From: Intrasporangium_A sp039812505
GTDB taxonomy: Bacteria > Actinomycetota > Actinomycetes > Actinomycetales > Dermatophilaceae
DNA: 35,928 nucleotides
Direction: 5' to 3'
Assembly (NCBI RefSeq): GCF_039812505.1
Contig: NZ_JBDIAQ010000021.1
Span: 1 to 35,928 of the forward strand
Both the position numbers and the translations under genes were made by a program. Below are positions 1 to 7,127 of the stretch, one piece after another (the stretch's first letter is position 1; every line of letters begins with the position of its first letter). Under the pieces are notes generated by a model, which saw only the letters and a list, made by a program, of their open reading frames with translations, was not told where the DNA came from and did no database searches.

Positions 1-139
1 CAGCCCACGAGAAGTCACGCCGGTTGCAGTTGTCGTGGGGTTCGGGGCTGCCAGCCCACGAGAAGTCACGCCGGTTGCAGTTGTCGTGGGGTTCGGGGCT
101 GTCAGCCCACGAGAAGTCACGCCGGTTGCAGTTCTCGTG
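1..139. repeat. 51-bp tandem repeats with internal dyad
   Basis: Two full 51-bp units (1-51 and 52-102) and a third partial unit (103-139) are nearly identical. Units 1 and 2 differ at the last base, and unit 3 diverges after about 37 bases. Each unit contains an inverted repeat, CACGAGAA, 16 bases, then TTsTCGTG; the arms match perfectly in unit 3 (108-115 and 132-139) and have one mismatch in units 1 and 2. The array lies just past the helicase stop codon and may continue beyond the left edge. It could be an extragenic palindromic repeat family or an RNA hairpin at the helicase 3' end. The 51-base period keeps a 17-codon frame, but nothing suggests that it is translated. The stretch from 140 to 193 is C-rich and holds nothing I recognise. 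Confidence 0.85.
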
Positions 140-193
140 CCGGGCGCCGGCCCCGGCCCCAGCCGCCCGGGCCCCGACCCCGCCCCTCGAACA

Positions 194-2530
194 TCACCCG
201 CCCCGGGCCCACCGCAGCGTCAGGTCGAGCAGCACGACCGCGAGGCGCTTGTCGAGCGGCTCGTTGCCGTTGCCGCACTTCGGCGACTGGATGCACGACG
301 GGCAGCCGGTCTTGCACTCGCACGCCGCGATCGCCTGCCTGGTCGCGCCCAGCCACTCGAGCGCCCGCCGGTAGCCGCGCTCGGCGAAACCGGCACCGCC
401 GGGGTGCCCGTCGTAGACGAGGATCGTGGGCAGCCCGGTGTCGGGATGCCGGTCGGTCGACACGCCGCCGATGTCCCACCGGTCGGCGGTCGCGAACAGC
501 GGCAGCATCCCGATCGCGGCGTGCTCGGCCGCGTGCGCGGCCCCCGGGATCGAGAGCTCCGGGATCCCCACGGCCTCCAGCTCCGCCACTGGCATCGTCC
601 ACCAGACCCCCTTGGTGTCGAGGGTCCGGGTCGGCAGGTCCAGCGGGTGCTCGCCGAGCACCTCGCCGCTCGGCAGCCGCCGCAGGAACGAGGTCACCCG
701 GGTGTGCACCCGGGCCCGGCCGAACGAGCAGCGCAGCGCCCCCCAGTCGTGGTGCTCGAGCTCCGCGGCGATCTCGAAGTCGCTGACCGAGCGGGCCTGC
801 GTCGTCCAGCCCGGGTCGCCGCGCACCACGAAGGCCGCCGCCTCCGGCAGGTCGAGCTCGGTCACCACCCAGGTCTGCCCCTGGTGCAGGTGCACCGCCC
901 CGGTGTGGACCTGCGCGTGCGCGGCCGCCTCGTCGACGGTCCCGACCACCCGCCCGGTCCGCGCCTCCACGATCCGCACCGGCTCGCCCGCCCCGCGCAG
1001 CGACACGTGCTCGGTCGGCCGGTCCGGGCGCGCCCAGTACCACCCGCCGGGTCGCCGCCGGAGCACGCGGCCGGCGACGAGCCGGTCCAGCAGCGGCCTC
1101 ATGCCCGCGCCGAAGTACTCCTCGTCCGCAGGCGTGACCGGCAGCTCGGCCGCGGCAGCGGCCAGGTGCGGACCGAGCACGTAGGGGTTGTCCGGGTCGA
1201 CGACCGCCGCCTCGACCCCGCGCCCGAAGATGGCCTCCGGATGGTGCACGACATAGGTGTCGAGCGGGTCGTCGTCGGCGACCAGGACCGCCAGGCTCCG
1301 CTCCCCGCTCCGCCCGGCCCGCCCGGCCTGCTGCCACAGGGACGCCAGGGTCCCCGGCCAGCCGGCCAGCAGCACCGCGTCGAGCCCGCTGACGTCGACC
1401 CCCAGCTCGAGCGCGTTCGTCGCCGCGAGCGCGACCAGCTCCCCCGAGCGCAGGCCGCTCTCCAGCTGCCTTCGCTCCTCCGGGAGGAAACCCCCGCGGT
1501 ATGCCGCTATCCGGCCTTCCAGCGCCCCGCCGGACCGGTCCCGGGCGATCCGGGCGACGACCTCCACCCCGGTGCGGGACCGGGCGAACGCGACGGTCTG
1601 CACGTCGGCAGCGGCGCACTGGGCGAGCAGGCAGCCGGTCTCGGTCAGCGTGCTGACCCGGTGCGGCCGGCCGTCCGGACCCTCGATGACGGGCGGCTCC
1701 CAGAGGGCGACAGTCATCGCGCCGCGGGGCGAGCCGTCCGCGGTGACCGCGGTGAGCGGCATACCGAGGAGTCGGGCCGCGTGCTCCTGCGGGTCGGCGA
1801 CCGTGGCGGAGGCGAACACGAAGATCGGGGCCGCCCGGTACCGTGCGGCGACCCGGCGCAGCCGGCGCAGGACGGCCCCGAGGTGGGCGCCGAAGACGCC
1901 GCGGTAGACGTGGCACTCGTCGACCACGACGTAGCGCAGGGCCCGCAGGAACGGAGCCCACCGCTCGTGGCCGGGCAGCAGGGAGTGGTGCAGTAGGTCG
2001 GGGTTGGTCAGCACGAGGTTCGCGTGGTCGCGGATCCAGCGGCGCTCGTCCGGCGAAGTGTCGCCGTCACAGGTGGCCGCCCGCGCCCCGGGCAGGGCGA
2101 GCGCGTCGATCCGGGCGAGCTGGTCGGCCGCCAGCGCCTTCGTCGGGGCCAGGTAGAGGGCGGTCGCGCCGCGGCCGTTCGGGGCGTGCGTGGCGGCCAT
2201 GAGGTCGGTGAGGATCGGCAGCAGGTAGCCGAGCGACTTGCCCGAGGCCGTGCCGGTCGAGATGGCCACGTGCTCGCCGCGGTGGGCCGCCTCGGCCGCC
2301 GCGACCTGGTGGGACCACGGTCGCTCGATGCCCTGCCCGAGCAGTGCGGCGAGCAGGACGGGGTCGGCCCACGTGGGCCACCCGGCGTACCGCGCGCGGC
2401 GCGCCGGGACCTCGTGCACGTGCAGCAGCCGACCGGGCTGGTCGCCGACGAGCAGGGTCAGCAGCGCCGCGGGATCGACCGGCACGCGCCGGACGGGTCG
2501 ACGGCTTTCGCGCTGATCTTCGGCTTTCAT
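194..2530 (-). CDS. DEAD/DEAH-box helicase with C-terminal DUF1998-type zinc domain (MrfA/Hrq1-like)
   Basis: A 778-residue superfamily 2 helicase. Visible motifs are Walker A GTASGKS (about 93-99), a DECH motif II (about 204-207), SAT motif III (about 241-243), a motif VI of the form QQAGRAGRSG, and a C-terminal cysteine cluster (CECKTGCPSC then a further Cys) typical of the DUF1998 zinc domain. This architecture is that of Bacillus MrfA (YprA) and yeast Hrq1, ATP-driven 3'-5' DNA helicases in repair of crosslinks and bulky adducts; the repair role here is inferred. I chose the ATG at 2530 over an upstream in-frame start at 2650 because a TACCGT -10 box ends 7 nt before it, no Shine-Dalgarno is present, and the longer start would overlap the bldG promoter. 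It is divergent from bldG, as in Streptomyces. Confidence 0.93.
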   Translation of the reverse strand: MKAEDQRESRRPVRRVPVDPAALLTLLVGDQPGRLLHVHEVPARRARYAGWPTWADPVLLAALLGQGIERPWSHQVAAAEAAHRGEHVAISTGTASGKSLGYLLPILTDLMAATHAPNGRGATALYLAPTKALAADQLARIDALALPGARAATCDGDTSPDERRWIRDHANLVLTNPDLLHHSLLPGHERWAPFLRALRYVVVDECHVYRGVFGAHLGAVLRRLRRVAARYRAAPIFVFASATVADPQEHAARLLGMPLTAVTADGSPRGAMTVALWEPPVIEGPDGRPHRVSTLTETGCLLAQCAAADVQTVAFARSRTGVEVVARIARDRSGGALEGRIAAYRGGFLPEERRQLESGLRSGELVALAATNALELGVDVSGLDAVLLAGWPGTLASLWQQAGRAGRSGERSLAVLVADDDPLDTYVVHHPEAIFGRGVEAAVVDPDNPYVLGPHLAAAAAELPVTPADEEYFGAGMRPLLDRLVAGRVLRRRPGGWYWARPDRPTEHVSLRGAGEPVRIVEARTGRVVGTVDEAAAHAQVHTGAVHLHQGQTWVVTELDLPEAAAFVVRGDPGWTTQARSVSDFEIAAELEHHDWGALRCSFGRARVHTRVTSFLRRLPSGEVLGEHPLDLPTRTLDTKGVWWTMPVAELEAVGIPELSIPGAAHAAEHAAIGMLPLFATADRWDIGGVSTDRHPDTGLPTILVYDGHPGGAGFAERGYRRALEWLGATRQAIAACECKTGCPSCIQSPKCGNGNEPLDKRLAVVLLDLTLRWARGG

Positions 2531-2537
2531 TGGAGCA

Positions 2538-2543
2538 ACGGTA
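2538..2543 (-). promoter_or_regulatory. -10 box of the helicase, leaderless
   Basis: TACCGT on the minus strand fits the actinobacterial TANNNT -10. Seven bases separate it from the ATG at 2530, so transcription would begin at or one base before the start codon. No Shine-Dalgarno is seen, which agrees with a leaderless message. Confidence 0.45.
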
Positions 2544-2554
2544 TGTCGCCGGGG

Positions 2555-2560
2555 TAGGTT
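2555..2560 (+). promoter_or_regulatory. -10 box of bldG
   Basis: TAGGTT in the context CGGGGTAGGTTTGC. A TTGGAG at 2530-2535, 19 bases upstream, could be the -35 and overlaps the helicase start codon. Transcription would begin near 2567, leaving a leader of about 86 nt before bldG. Almost the same string (CGGGGTAGGTTCGC) precedes the antiporter gene at 4746-4759. Confidence 0.45.
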
Positions 2561-2652
2561 TGCGCCGTGGGGCCTGGGTGCCGCGTCGGCCGCCCTCCGG
2601 GGACGAACCGCCGCGGGACGGGACCCGTCGGCAACGACACGGAAGGACATTG

Positions 2653-3153
2653 GTGGACCTCTCGATCAACCGCGTCGACCGGGGCGGGCGCACGATCATG
2701 ACCCTCGGCGGAGAGATCGACGTCTACACGGCACCCTTCGTGCGGGAACGGCTCGACGAGGCGGTGCGTGAGGGGCGGACCAACCTCGTGGTCGACCTGA
2801 CCGGGGTGCGCTTTCTGGACTCGACCGGGCTGGGCGTGCTGGTCGGGCGGCTCAAGCTGACCCGGAGCCTCGGTGGCTCGCTCCGGCTCGTCGGCACGGA
2901 CGCGCGGGTGCTCAAGGTCTTCGCCATCACCGGCCTGGACAAGGTGTTCGAGATCTACCCCACCCTGGCCGAGGCCCTCGCAGGTGACGACGACCCGGTC
3001 GACCCCGAGGAGCAGCCGCACCGGCAGCAGGGCGCCGACGGGCTCGAGCCGCGGTCACCCCACGGTGCCGCCGGACCGGCCCCGACCGGGTCCTCGGCCG
3101 CCGCTGCCGAGCACGCCGCGACCTCGGCAGCCCCCGGCGACCGCGGCGCGTGA
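2653..3153 (+). CDS. bldG: BldG-like anti-sigma factor antagonist (STAS domain)
   Basis: A 166-residue protein whose first 115 or so residues are a STAS domain. It contains GGEIDVYTAP near the N terminus and the phosphorylation loop FLDSTGLG, with Ser57 as the predicted phosphoserine. From memory, the sequence closely resembles Streptomyces BldG, and the neighbouring divergent helicase matches the bldG locus there. Such proteins bind anti-sigma factors when unphosphorylated and so release sigma factors for stress or developmental genes. The last 50 or so residues are a Pro/Ala/Gly-rich tail absent from the 113-residue BldG. I chose GTG 2653, five bases after GGAAGGA; TTG 2650 is possible but too close. 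The next gene overlaps it by four bases (GTGA). No anti-sigma partner gene is adjacent. Confidence 0.85.
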   Translation: MDLSINRVDRGGRTIMTLGGEIDVYTAPFVRERLDEAVREGRTNLVVDLTGVRFLDSTGLGVLVGRLKLTRSLGGSLRLVGTDARVLKVFAITGLDKVFEIYPTLAEALAGDDDPVDPEEQPHRQQGADGLEPRSPHGAAGPAPTGSSAAAAEHAATSAAPGDRGA

Positions 3154-4676
3154 GCGCACCACCGGTCACCGACCCGACGCTCGCCCGGCGCCTGCGTGGC
3201 GACCTGCTCGCGGCCGGCCTGACCGTCGACGGCGTGGCCGCCCGGCTCGGGTCCCTCGCGTCGGCAGCGCTGCAGCGGGAGCAACCGCTGCCCGCGCTCG
3301 TGGTCACCGACGGCGCGACGGACGTGAGCGGCATACTCCTTCGCCTGTTCACCCTCGGCCGGCCGGTGCCCGCCTCGGCCTTGGCCGAGGCACTGCCGGG
3401 TCTCGGGGTGGACGGTGCCGTCGAGCTCGGGTTGGTCCGGGTGCTGCACGCCGGGCGCGAGCAGGAGGAGCTGGTCGAGGCGTGCTGTGACCTGCGCCCG
3501 TACGCCGACGACACGCACGACTGGTGGGTCGCCTCCGACCTCAGCGAGGTCGCGACCCGGGAGACGCTGGCGCCCGACCACGTGCTCGGCGTCGGCGGCG
3601 CGTCCCGGACGCTGGCGTCGTGGACGATCCGCCGGCCGGTCCGACGCGCGCTCGACCTCGGCGTGGGGTGCGGGGTGCAGGCGCTGCACCTGGCCGACCA
3701 CTGCGGGTCGGTCGTCGGGACCGACGTCTCGGAGCGCGCGCTGGCGTTCGCGTCGTTCAACGCCGAGCTGGCCGGGGTGCGGCTCGAGCTGCGCCGCGGC
3801 GACCTGTTCGAGCCGGTGGCGGGGGAGCGCTTCGACCTGGTCGTCAGCAACCCGCCATTCGTCATCACGCCACGCGACGGCGACGTGCCGCGCTACGAGT
3901 ACCGCGACGCGGGCCGCTCCGGCGACGCGCTCGTGCACTCCCTGGTCCGGTTGGTGGGCGAGGTGCTCGAGCCGGGCGGGGTGGCGCAGTTCCTCGGCAA
4001 CTGGGAGGTGCCGGTCGGGCGGACCTGGCACGACGTGTGGGCCCGCTGGCTGGGCGGCACCGGCCTGGACGCCTGGGTCGTCCAGCGCGAGGTGCAGGAC
4101 CCGGCCGAGTACGCGGAGCTGTGGGCGCGCGACGGTGGGACGGTGCCCGGGACGCCGGCGCACGACCGCATGTATGCCGCCTGGCTGCGTGACTTCGCCT
4201 CGCGGGGTGTCGAGTCGGTCGGGTTCGGGATCGTGACGCTCCAACGGCCGCGGGGGCAGCGCACGCCCTGGGTCGCGCTGGAGGAGATCCGCGGGCCGGT
4301 CGCGACGCCGATGGGGCCGACGGTCGAGGCCGGGCTGCTCGCCCGGACCTGGCTGGCCGAGCACACCGACGAGCAGGTGCTGTCCGTGGCGTGGACCTGC
4401 GCCGCCGACGTGACCGAGGAGCGGCACGCCCGGCCCGGGGACCGGGACCACTGCGTGATCGTGTTCCGGCAGGCTGGTGGGCTGCGCCGGGTGGTGTCCG
4501 CGGACACGCTGCTGGCCGGCTACCTCGGGGTGGCCGACGGTTCGCTGACCGCAGGGGCGGCGCTGGCCGCGCTCGCGGGCGTGCTCGGTCTCGACGCGGT
4601 CGACGTGCGCGTCCGGGTCGTGCCGCGGATCCGTGAGCTGGTCGCCGGCGGGCTGCTGGTCCGGCCGGCCGGCTGA
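3150..4676 (+). CDS. Class I SAM-dependent methyltransferase, NPPF type
   Basis: A 508-residue protein with a SAM-binding motif I (LDLGVGCGVQ, from about residue 168), an acidic residue at the end of strand 2 (GTDVSERAL), and motif IV NPPF at about 234. NPPF/Y marks methyltransferases acting on planar nitrogens, such as glutamine (PrmC) or base amines (rRNA or DNA). The N-terminal 160 residues look like the helical extension found in a family of actinobacterial proteins of this size, and the C-terminal 170 residues are a separate domain. The substrate cannot be named from sequence. It starts at GTG 3150 inside the bldG stop codon (GTGA overlap), so the two are translationally coupled. It occupies the place where Streptomyces has the BldG anti-sigma partner. 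Confidence 0.88.
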   Translation: MSAPPVTDPTLARRLRGDLLAAGLTVDGVAARLGSLASAALQREQPLPALVVTDGATDVSGILLRLFTLGRPVPASALAEALPGLGVDGAVELGLVRVLHAGREQEELVEACCDLRPYADDTHDWWVASDLSEVATRETLAPDHVLGVGGASRTLASWTIRRPVRRALDLGVGCGVQALHLADHCGSVVGTDVSERALAFASFNAELAGVRLELRRGDLFEPVAGERFDLVVSNPPFVITPRDGDVPRYEYRDAGRSGDALVHSLVRLVGEVLEPGGVAQFLGNWEVPVGRTWHDVWARWLGGTGLDAWVVQREVQDPAEYAELWARDGGTVPGTPAHDRMYAAWLRDFASRGVESVGFGIVTLQRPRGQRTPWVALEEIRGPVATPMGPTVEAGLLARTWLAEHTDEQVLSVAWTCAADVTEERHARPGDRDHCVIVFRQAGGLRRVVSADTLLAGYLGVADGSLTAGAALAALAGVLGLDAVDVRVRVVPRIRELVAGGLLVRPAG

Positions 4677-4749
4677 GATCCCCGCCCGCGGACGCGTCCG
4701 GGCCCGGACCCCGGGGCGCCCTCCTGCCCCGTCCGTCGGCGGGGCGGGG

Positions 4750-4755
4750 TAGGTT
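4750..4755 (+). promoter_or_regulatory. -10 box of the antiporter gene
   Basis: TAGGTT within CGGGGTAGGTTCGC, almost identical to the bldG box at 2551-2564. Transcription would start near 4762, placing the four RBS-ATG repeats in the first 90 bases of the message. No clear -35 is seen. Confidence 0.4.
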
Positions 4756-4787
4756 CGCCACGAGGTAGGCAGGCGCCGTGCCGACTC

Positions 4788-4851
4788 GTCGAGGTCATCG
4801 GATGTCGAGGTCATCGGATGTCGAGGTCATCGGATGTGGAGGTCATCGGAT
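4788..4851 (+). repeat. Four tandem 16-bp copies of a ribosome-binding-site/ATG unit
   Basis: Units at 4788-4803, 4804-4819, 4820-4835 and 4836-4851 read GTCGAGGTCATCGGAT, the last with GTGGAGG in place of GTCGAGG. Each unit followed by the next G makes a GAGGT Shine-Dalgarno-like core and an ATG, at 4802, 4818, 4834 and 4850. Only the last unit has the full GGAGG (4839-4843), seven bases before ATG 4850. Because 16 is not a multiple of three, 4802 and 4850 share the antiporter frame, while 4818 and 4834 open different frames that end near 5111 and 5118. Confidence 0.95.
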
Positions 4852-6265
4852 GCAGACCCAGTGGTGGGGAATCATTCCCTTCGTGGTCATGCTGGGGTGC
4901 ATCGCGGTCGCCCCGCTGGTCGAGGCGGTCAGTGGCCTGTGGGAGCGCCAACGGGTCCAGCTGCTCGTCTCGCTCGTGCTCGGCGTGCCGGTGGCGGTCT
5001 GGTTCCTGGCCGCCGGCGAGGGCATGGCGGTGGCACACTCGATGGTCGAGTACGCCCAGTTCATCATCCTGCTGCTGGCCCTGTTCGTGGTGTCCGGCGG
5101 GATCTACCTGACCGGTGACCTGCGCGCCAGCCCGCGCACCAACACGACCTTCCTCGGGGTCGGTGCCGTGCTGGCGTCGATCATCGGCACCACCGGGGCG
5201 GCGATGCTGCTGATCCGGCCGTTGCTGAACACCAACGCGCAGCGACGCTGGCGCGTGCACACCGTCGTCTTCTGCATCTTCGTCGTGGCCAACTGTGGTG
5301 GGCTGCTCACGCCGCTGGGTGACCCGCCGCTGTTCCTGGGCATGCTGCGCGGGGTGCCGTTCCTGTGGACCCTGCGGCTCGTGCCGGAGTGGCTGTTCGT
5401 CAACGGGCTGCTGCTGGTGACCTACTGGGCCCTCGACCACAAGCTGTACGCCCAGGAGTCGCCCAAGGCCCGCGCCTGGGACCGCTCGGCGGTCGCCCCG
5501 CTGGGGGTGGAGGGCAGGATCCACCTGCTCTACCTGGTCGTCGTGGTGGCCGCGGTCGCGCTGGCCCCGTCCATCGACCTGCACGCCATCGAGGAGGGTC
5601 ACGCCGGCGTCGCCGCCTGGGTTCCGTGGCGCGAGCTGGTCCTGCTCGGCGTGGCGGCCCTGTCGATCTACACCGGCGACAAGCGGGCCAGGTGGGTGCA
5701 CAACACCTTCCGGTGGGGGCCCATCCTGGAGGTGGCGGCCCTGTTCGTCGGGATCTTCCTGACGATGATCCCGGCGCTGCGCTACCTGGCCCAGGTCGCG
5801 CCGTCGCTGCCGTTGAACGAGCTGACCTTCTTCTTCTTCACCGGCGGCCTGTCGTCGGTGCTCGACAACGCCCCGACCTACCTGACCTTCTTCGAGATGG
5901 CCCAGCAGCTCGGCGGCGAGCCGGCGGTGGCCGGGGTCTACGAGCCCTACCTGGTCGCGATCAGCACCGGCGCCGTCTTCTGCGGGGCGGTCACCTACAT
6001 CGGCAACGGGCCCAACTTCATGGTCAAGGCGGTCGCCGACAGCGCCGGCGTGCTGATGCCCTCCTTCGGCGGCTACATCGTGGCCGCCTTCACCTACCTC
6101 GTCCCGACCCTGGTGGCCATGGCGCTGGTCTTCGTGGCGACCACCACCGTGGCGCACCTGGTCGGCATCGCCCTCGCCGCGCTGCTGCTGGTGCGGGCGG
6201 TGTGGGTCGCCTCGCGACACCGGAACTCCGGCGGCCCGAGGCCCGCGGACCCGCGCCGGGAGTGA
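4850..6265 (+). CDS. NhaD-like sodium:proton antiporter (ArsB/NhaD family)
   Basis: A 471-residue integral membrane protein with about 11-13 hydrophobic segments. It resembles the ArsB/NhaD ion-transporter superfamily: TTGAAMLLIRPLL, ANCGGLLTPLGDPPLFLGML and GGLSSVLDNAPTYLTFFE are the paired family motifs, with conserved Asp/Asn-Ala-Pro elements in the two halves. Members export Na+ or Li+ in exchange for H+; some are annotated as citrate transporters, so the substrate is inferred. The ATG at 4850 is preferred because it has GGAGG seven bases upstream. An in-frame GTG at 4778 and ATG at 4802 would add 24 or 16 residues encoded by the tandem repeat. The stop codon lies inside a 20-bp palindrome (6260-6279) that resembles the TetR operator downstream. 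Confidence 0.88.
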   Translation: MQTQWWGIIPFVVMLGCIAVAPLVEAVSGLWERQRVQLLVSLVLGVPVAVWFLAAGEGMAVAHSMVEYAQFIILLLALFVVSGGIYLTGDLRASPRTNTTFLGVGAVLASIIGTTGAAMLLIRPLLNTNAQRRWRVHTVVFCIFVVANCGGLLTPLGDPPLFLGMLRGVPFLWTLRLVPEWLFVNGLLLVTYWALDHKLYAQESPKARAWDRSAVAPLGVEGRIHLLYLVVVVAAVALAPSIDLHAIEEGHAGVAAWVPWRELVLLGVAALSIYTGDKRARWVHNTFRWGPILEVAALFVGIFLTMIPALRYLAQVAPSLPLNELTFFFFTGGLSSVLDNAPTYLTFFEMAQQLGGEPAVAGVYEPYLVAISTGAVFCGAVTYIGNGPNFMVKAVADSAGVLMPSFGGYIVAAFTYLVPTLVAMALVFVATTTVAHLVGIALAALLLVRAVWVASRHRNSGGPRPADPRRE

Positions 6266-6279
6266 GCGCGCGCTCACTC
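6260..6279. promoter_or_regulatory. 20-bp perfect palindrome, possible second TetR operator
   Basis: GAGTGAGCGCGCGCTCACTC is a perfect palindrome that includes the antiporter stop codon (6263-6265). Its arms, GAGTGAG and CTCACTC, are those of the palindrome at 6316-6333, but are separated by six bases instead of two. It could bind the same TetR protein or form an RNA hairpin; there is no U-tract for a terminator. Confidence 0.5.
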
Positions 6280-6315
6280 GGCAGGCAAGGATATGGAGGC
6301 TGACGTGCACAGTTG

Positions 6316-6333
6316 TGAGTGAGTACTCACTCA
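6316..6333. promoter_or_regulatory. 18-bp palindromic TetR operator
   Basis: TGAGTGAGTACTCACTCA is a perfect palindrome ending 14 bases before the TetR start codon at 6348. It has the size and symmetry of operators bound by TetR dimers regulating exporters, so autoregulation of the tetR-ABC-ABC operon is likely. It probably overlaps the operon promoter, although I cannot pick a confident -10. Confidence 0.7.
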
Positions 6334-6347
6334 TTCATGCTGGAGGC

Positions 6348-7127
6348 ATGGCAGCCAAGCAGGGTCGGGCGGCCCCGATGACGCCGGACGCGCGCCGGGA
6401 GGCGCTCGTCGACGTCTACGTGCGGCTGGCCCGCCGGTACGCGCGCCGGCCCACCTCGAACGAGATCGCGCACGAGGCGGGCGTGGCCGAGGGGACCATC
6501 TACCGCGCGTTCGGGACCAAGGACGAGCTTGAGACCGAGGCGGTGCAGGCCGCGTTCTGTCCCGGACCGGTGCGCCGTCTCATCGCGGCCATCGACCCCG
6601 GGCTGCCGGCACGGCAGCGGCTCGTGGAGTTCACCCGGATCATGCAGGAGCGGTTCACCGACGTCTTCGAGCTGATGGCCGCGCTCGGCCTGACCGAGCC
6701 GCCGGAGCGCAACGGACACGACCAGTGCTTCCTGGCCGGTCACCACCGGCCCGGCGCAGCGGGCAGCCGCACCCGACGCCCCGTGCACCAGCCGCTGCTC
6801 GACTCGATGCACGAGCTCGTTGCGGACCTGCACGACGAGCTGACCGTCGAGCCGGCGGAGGTGATCCACCGGATCCGGCTGCTGACCTTCTCGGCCAGCC
6901 ATCCCGGCATCGCCGACGGCCGCCTGCTCTCGCCCGAGCAGATCGTCGCGACCGTGCTCGACGGGCTGCGCGTGCGCGCGGAGGCCGGCGTGGGCGGCAT
7001 ACCGGGAAACCGGGTTGACCCGCACGCCGGGGGAGGCTCTACCGTCGAGGCCGACCGCACCACCGGCCGCACCCACCCGAACGTCGCCGAGGCCCGCCTG
7101 CACGCACTGAACCGAAAGGGCAGCTGA
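6348..7127 (+). CDS. TetR/AcrR family transcriptional regulator
   Basis: A 259-residue regulator with an N-terminal TetR helix-turn-helix (SNEIAHEAGVAEGTIYRAFG, about residues 43-62) followed by a ligand-binding helical domain with no recognisable ligand. It is the first gene of an operon with two ABC exporter halves and its stop codon overlaps their start (TGATG), so it likely represses the exporter until a substrate binds. A perfect 18-bp palindrome lies just upstream. The start is uncertain. ATG 6348 has GGAGG only one base upstream, ATG 6378 (MTPDARRE) would give 249 residues, and GTG 6315 lies in the operator. The C-terminal 50 residues are Gly/Thr/Arg-rich and look disordered. Confidence 0.88.
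   Translation: MAAKQGRAAPMTPDARREALVDVYVRLARRYARRPTSNEIAHEAGVAEGTIYRAFGTKDELETEAVQAAFCPGPVRRLIAAIDPGLPARQRLVEFTRIMQERFTDVFELMAALGLTEPPERNGHDQCFLAGHHRPGAAGSRTRRPVHQPLLDSMHELVADLHDELTVEPAEVIHRIRLLTFSASHPGIADGRLLSPEQIVATVLDGLRVRAEAGVGGIPGNRVDPHAGGGSTVEADRTTGRTHPNVAEARLHALNRKGS

Noticed and set aside
1..139. CRISPR array
   Set aside because: The 51-bp units are contiguous with no variable spacers, and no cas genes are present.
35..1996. Long plus-strand open frame opposite the helicase (about 650 codons)
   Set aside because: High GC makes stop codons rare in all frames. The translation is Arg/Pro/Gly-rich with no motif, while the minus strand has a complete helicase.
2530..2650. N-terminal extension of the helicase from an ATG at 2650
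   Set aside because: It would overlap the bldG promoter and is Arg/Pro-rich. A TACCGT box supports ATG 2530.
2955..4814. Long minus-strand open frame opposite bldG and the methyltransferase
   Set aside because: Low-complexity translation with no recognisable domain. The plus strand encodes clear STAS and SAM-binding motifs.
4788..4851. Iterons or a plasmid replication origin
   Set aside because: The repeats coincide with the translation start of the antiporter, and no replication protein gene is nearby.
6260..6279. Intrinsic terminator of the antiporter gene
   Set aside because: Perfect stem but no T-tract, and the arms match the TetR operator. Kept as a possible operator.
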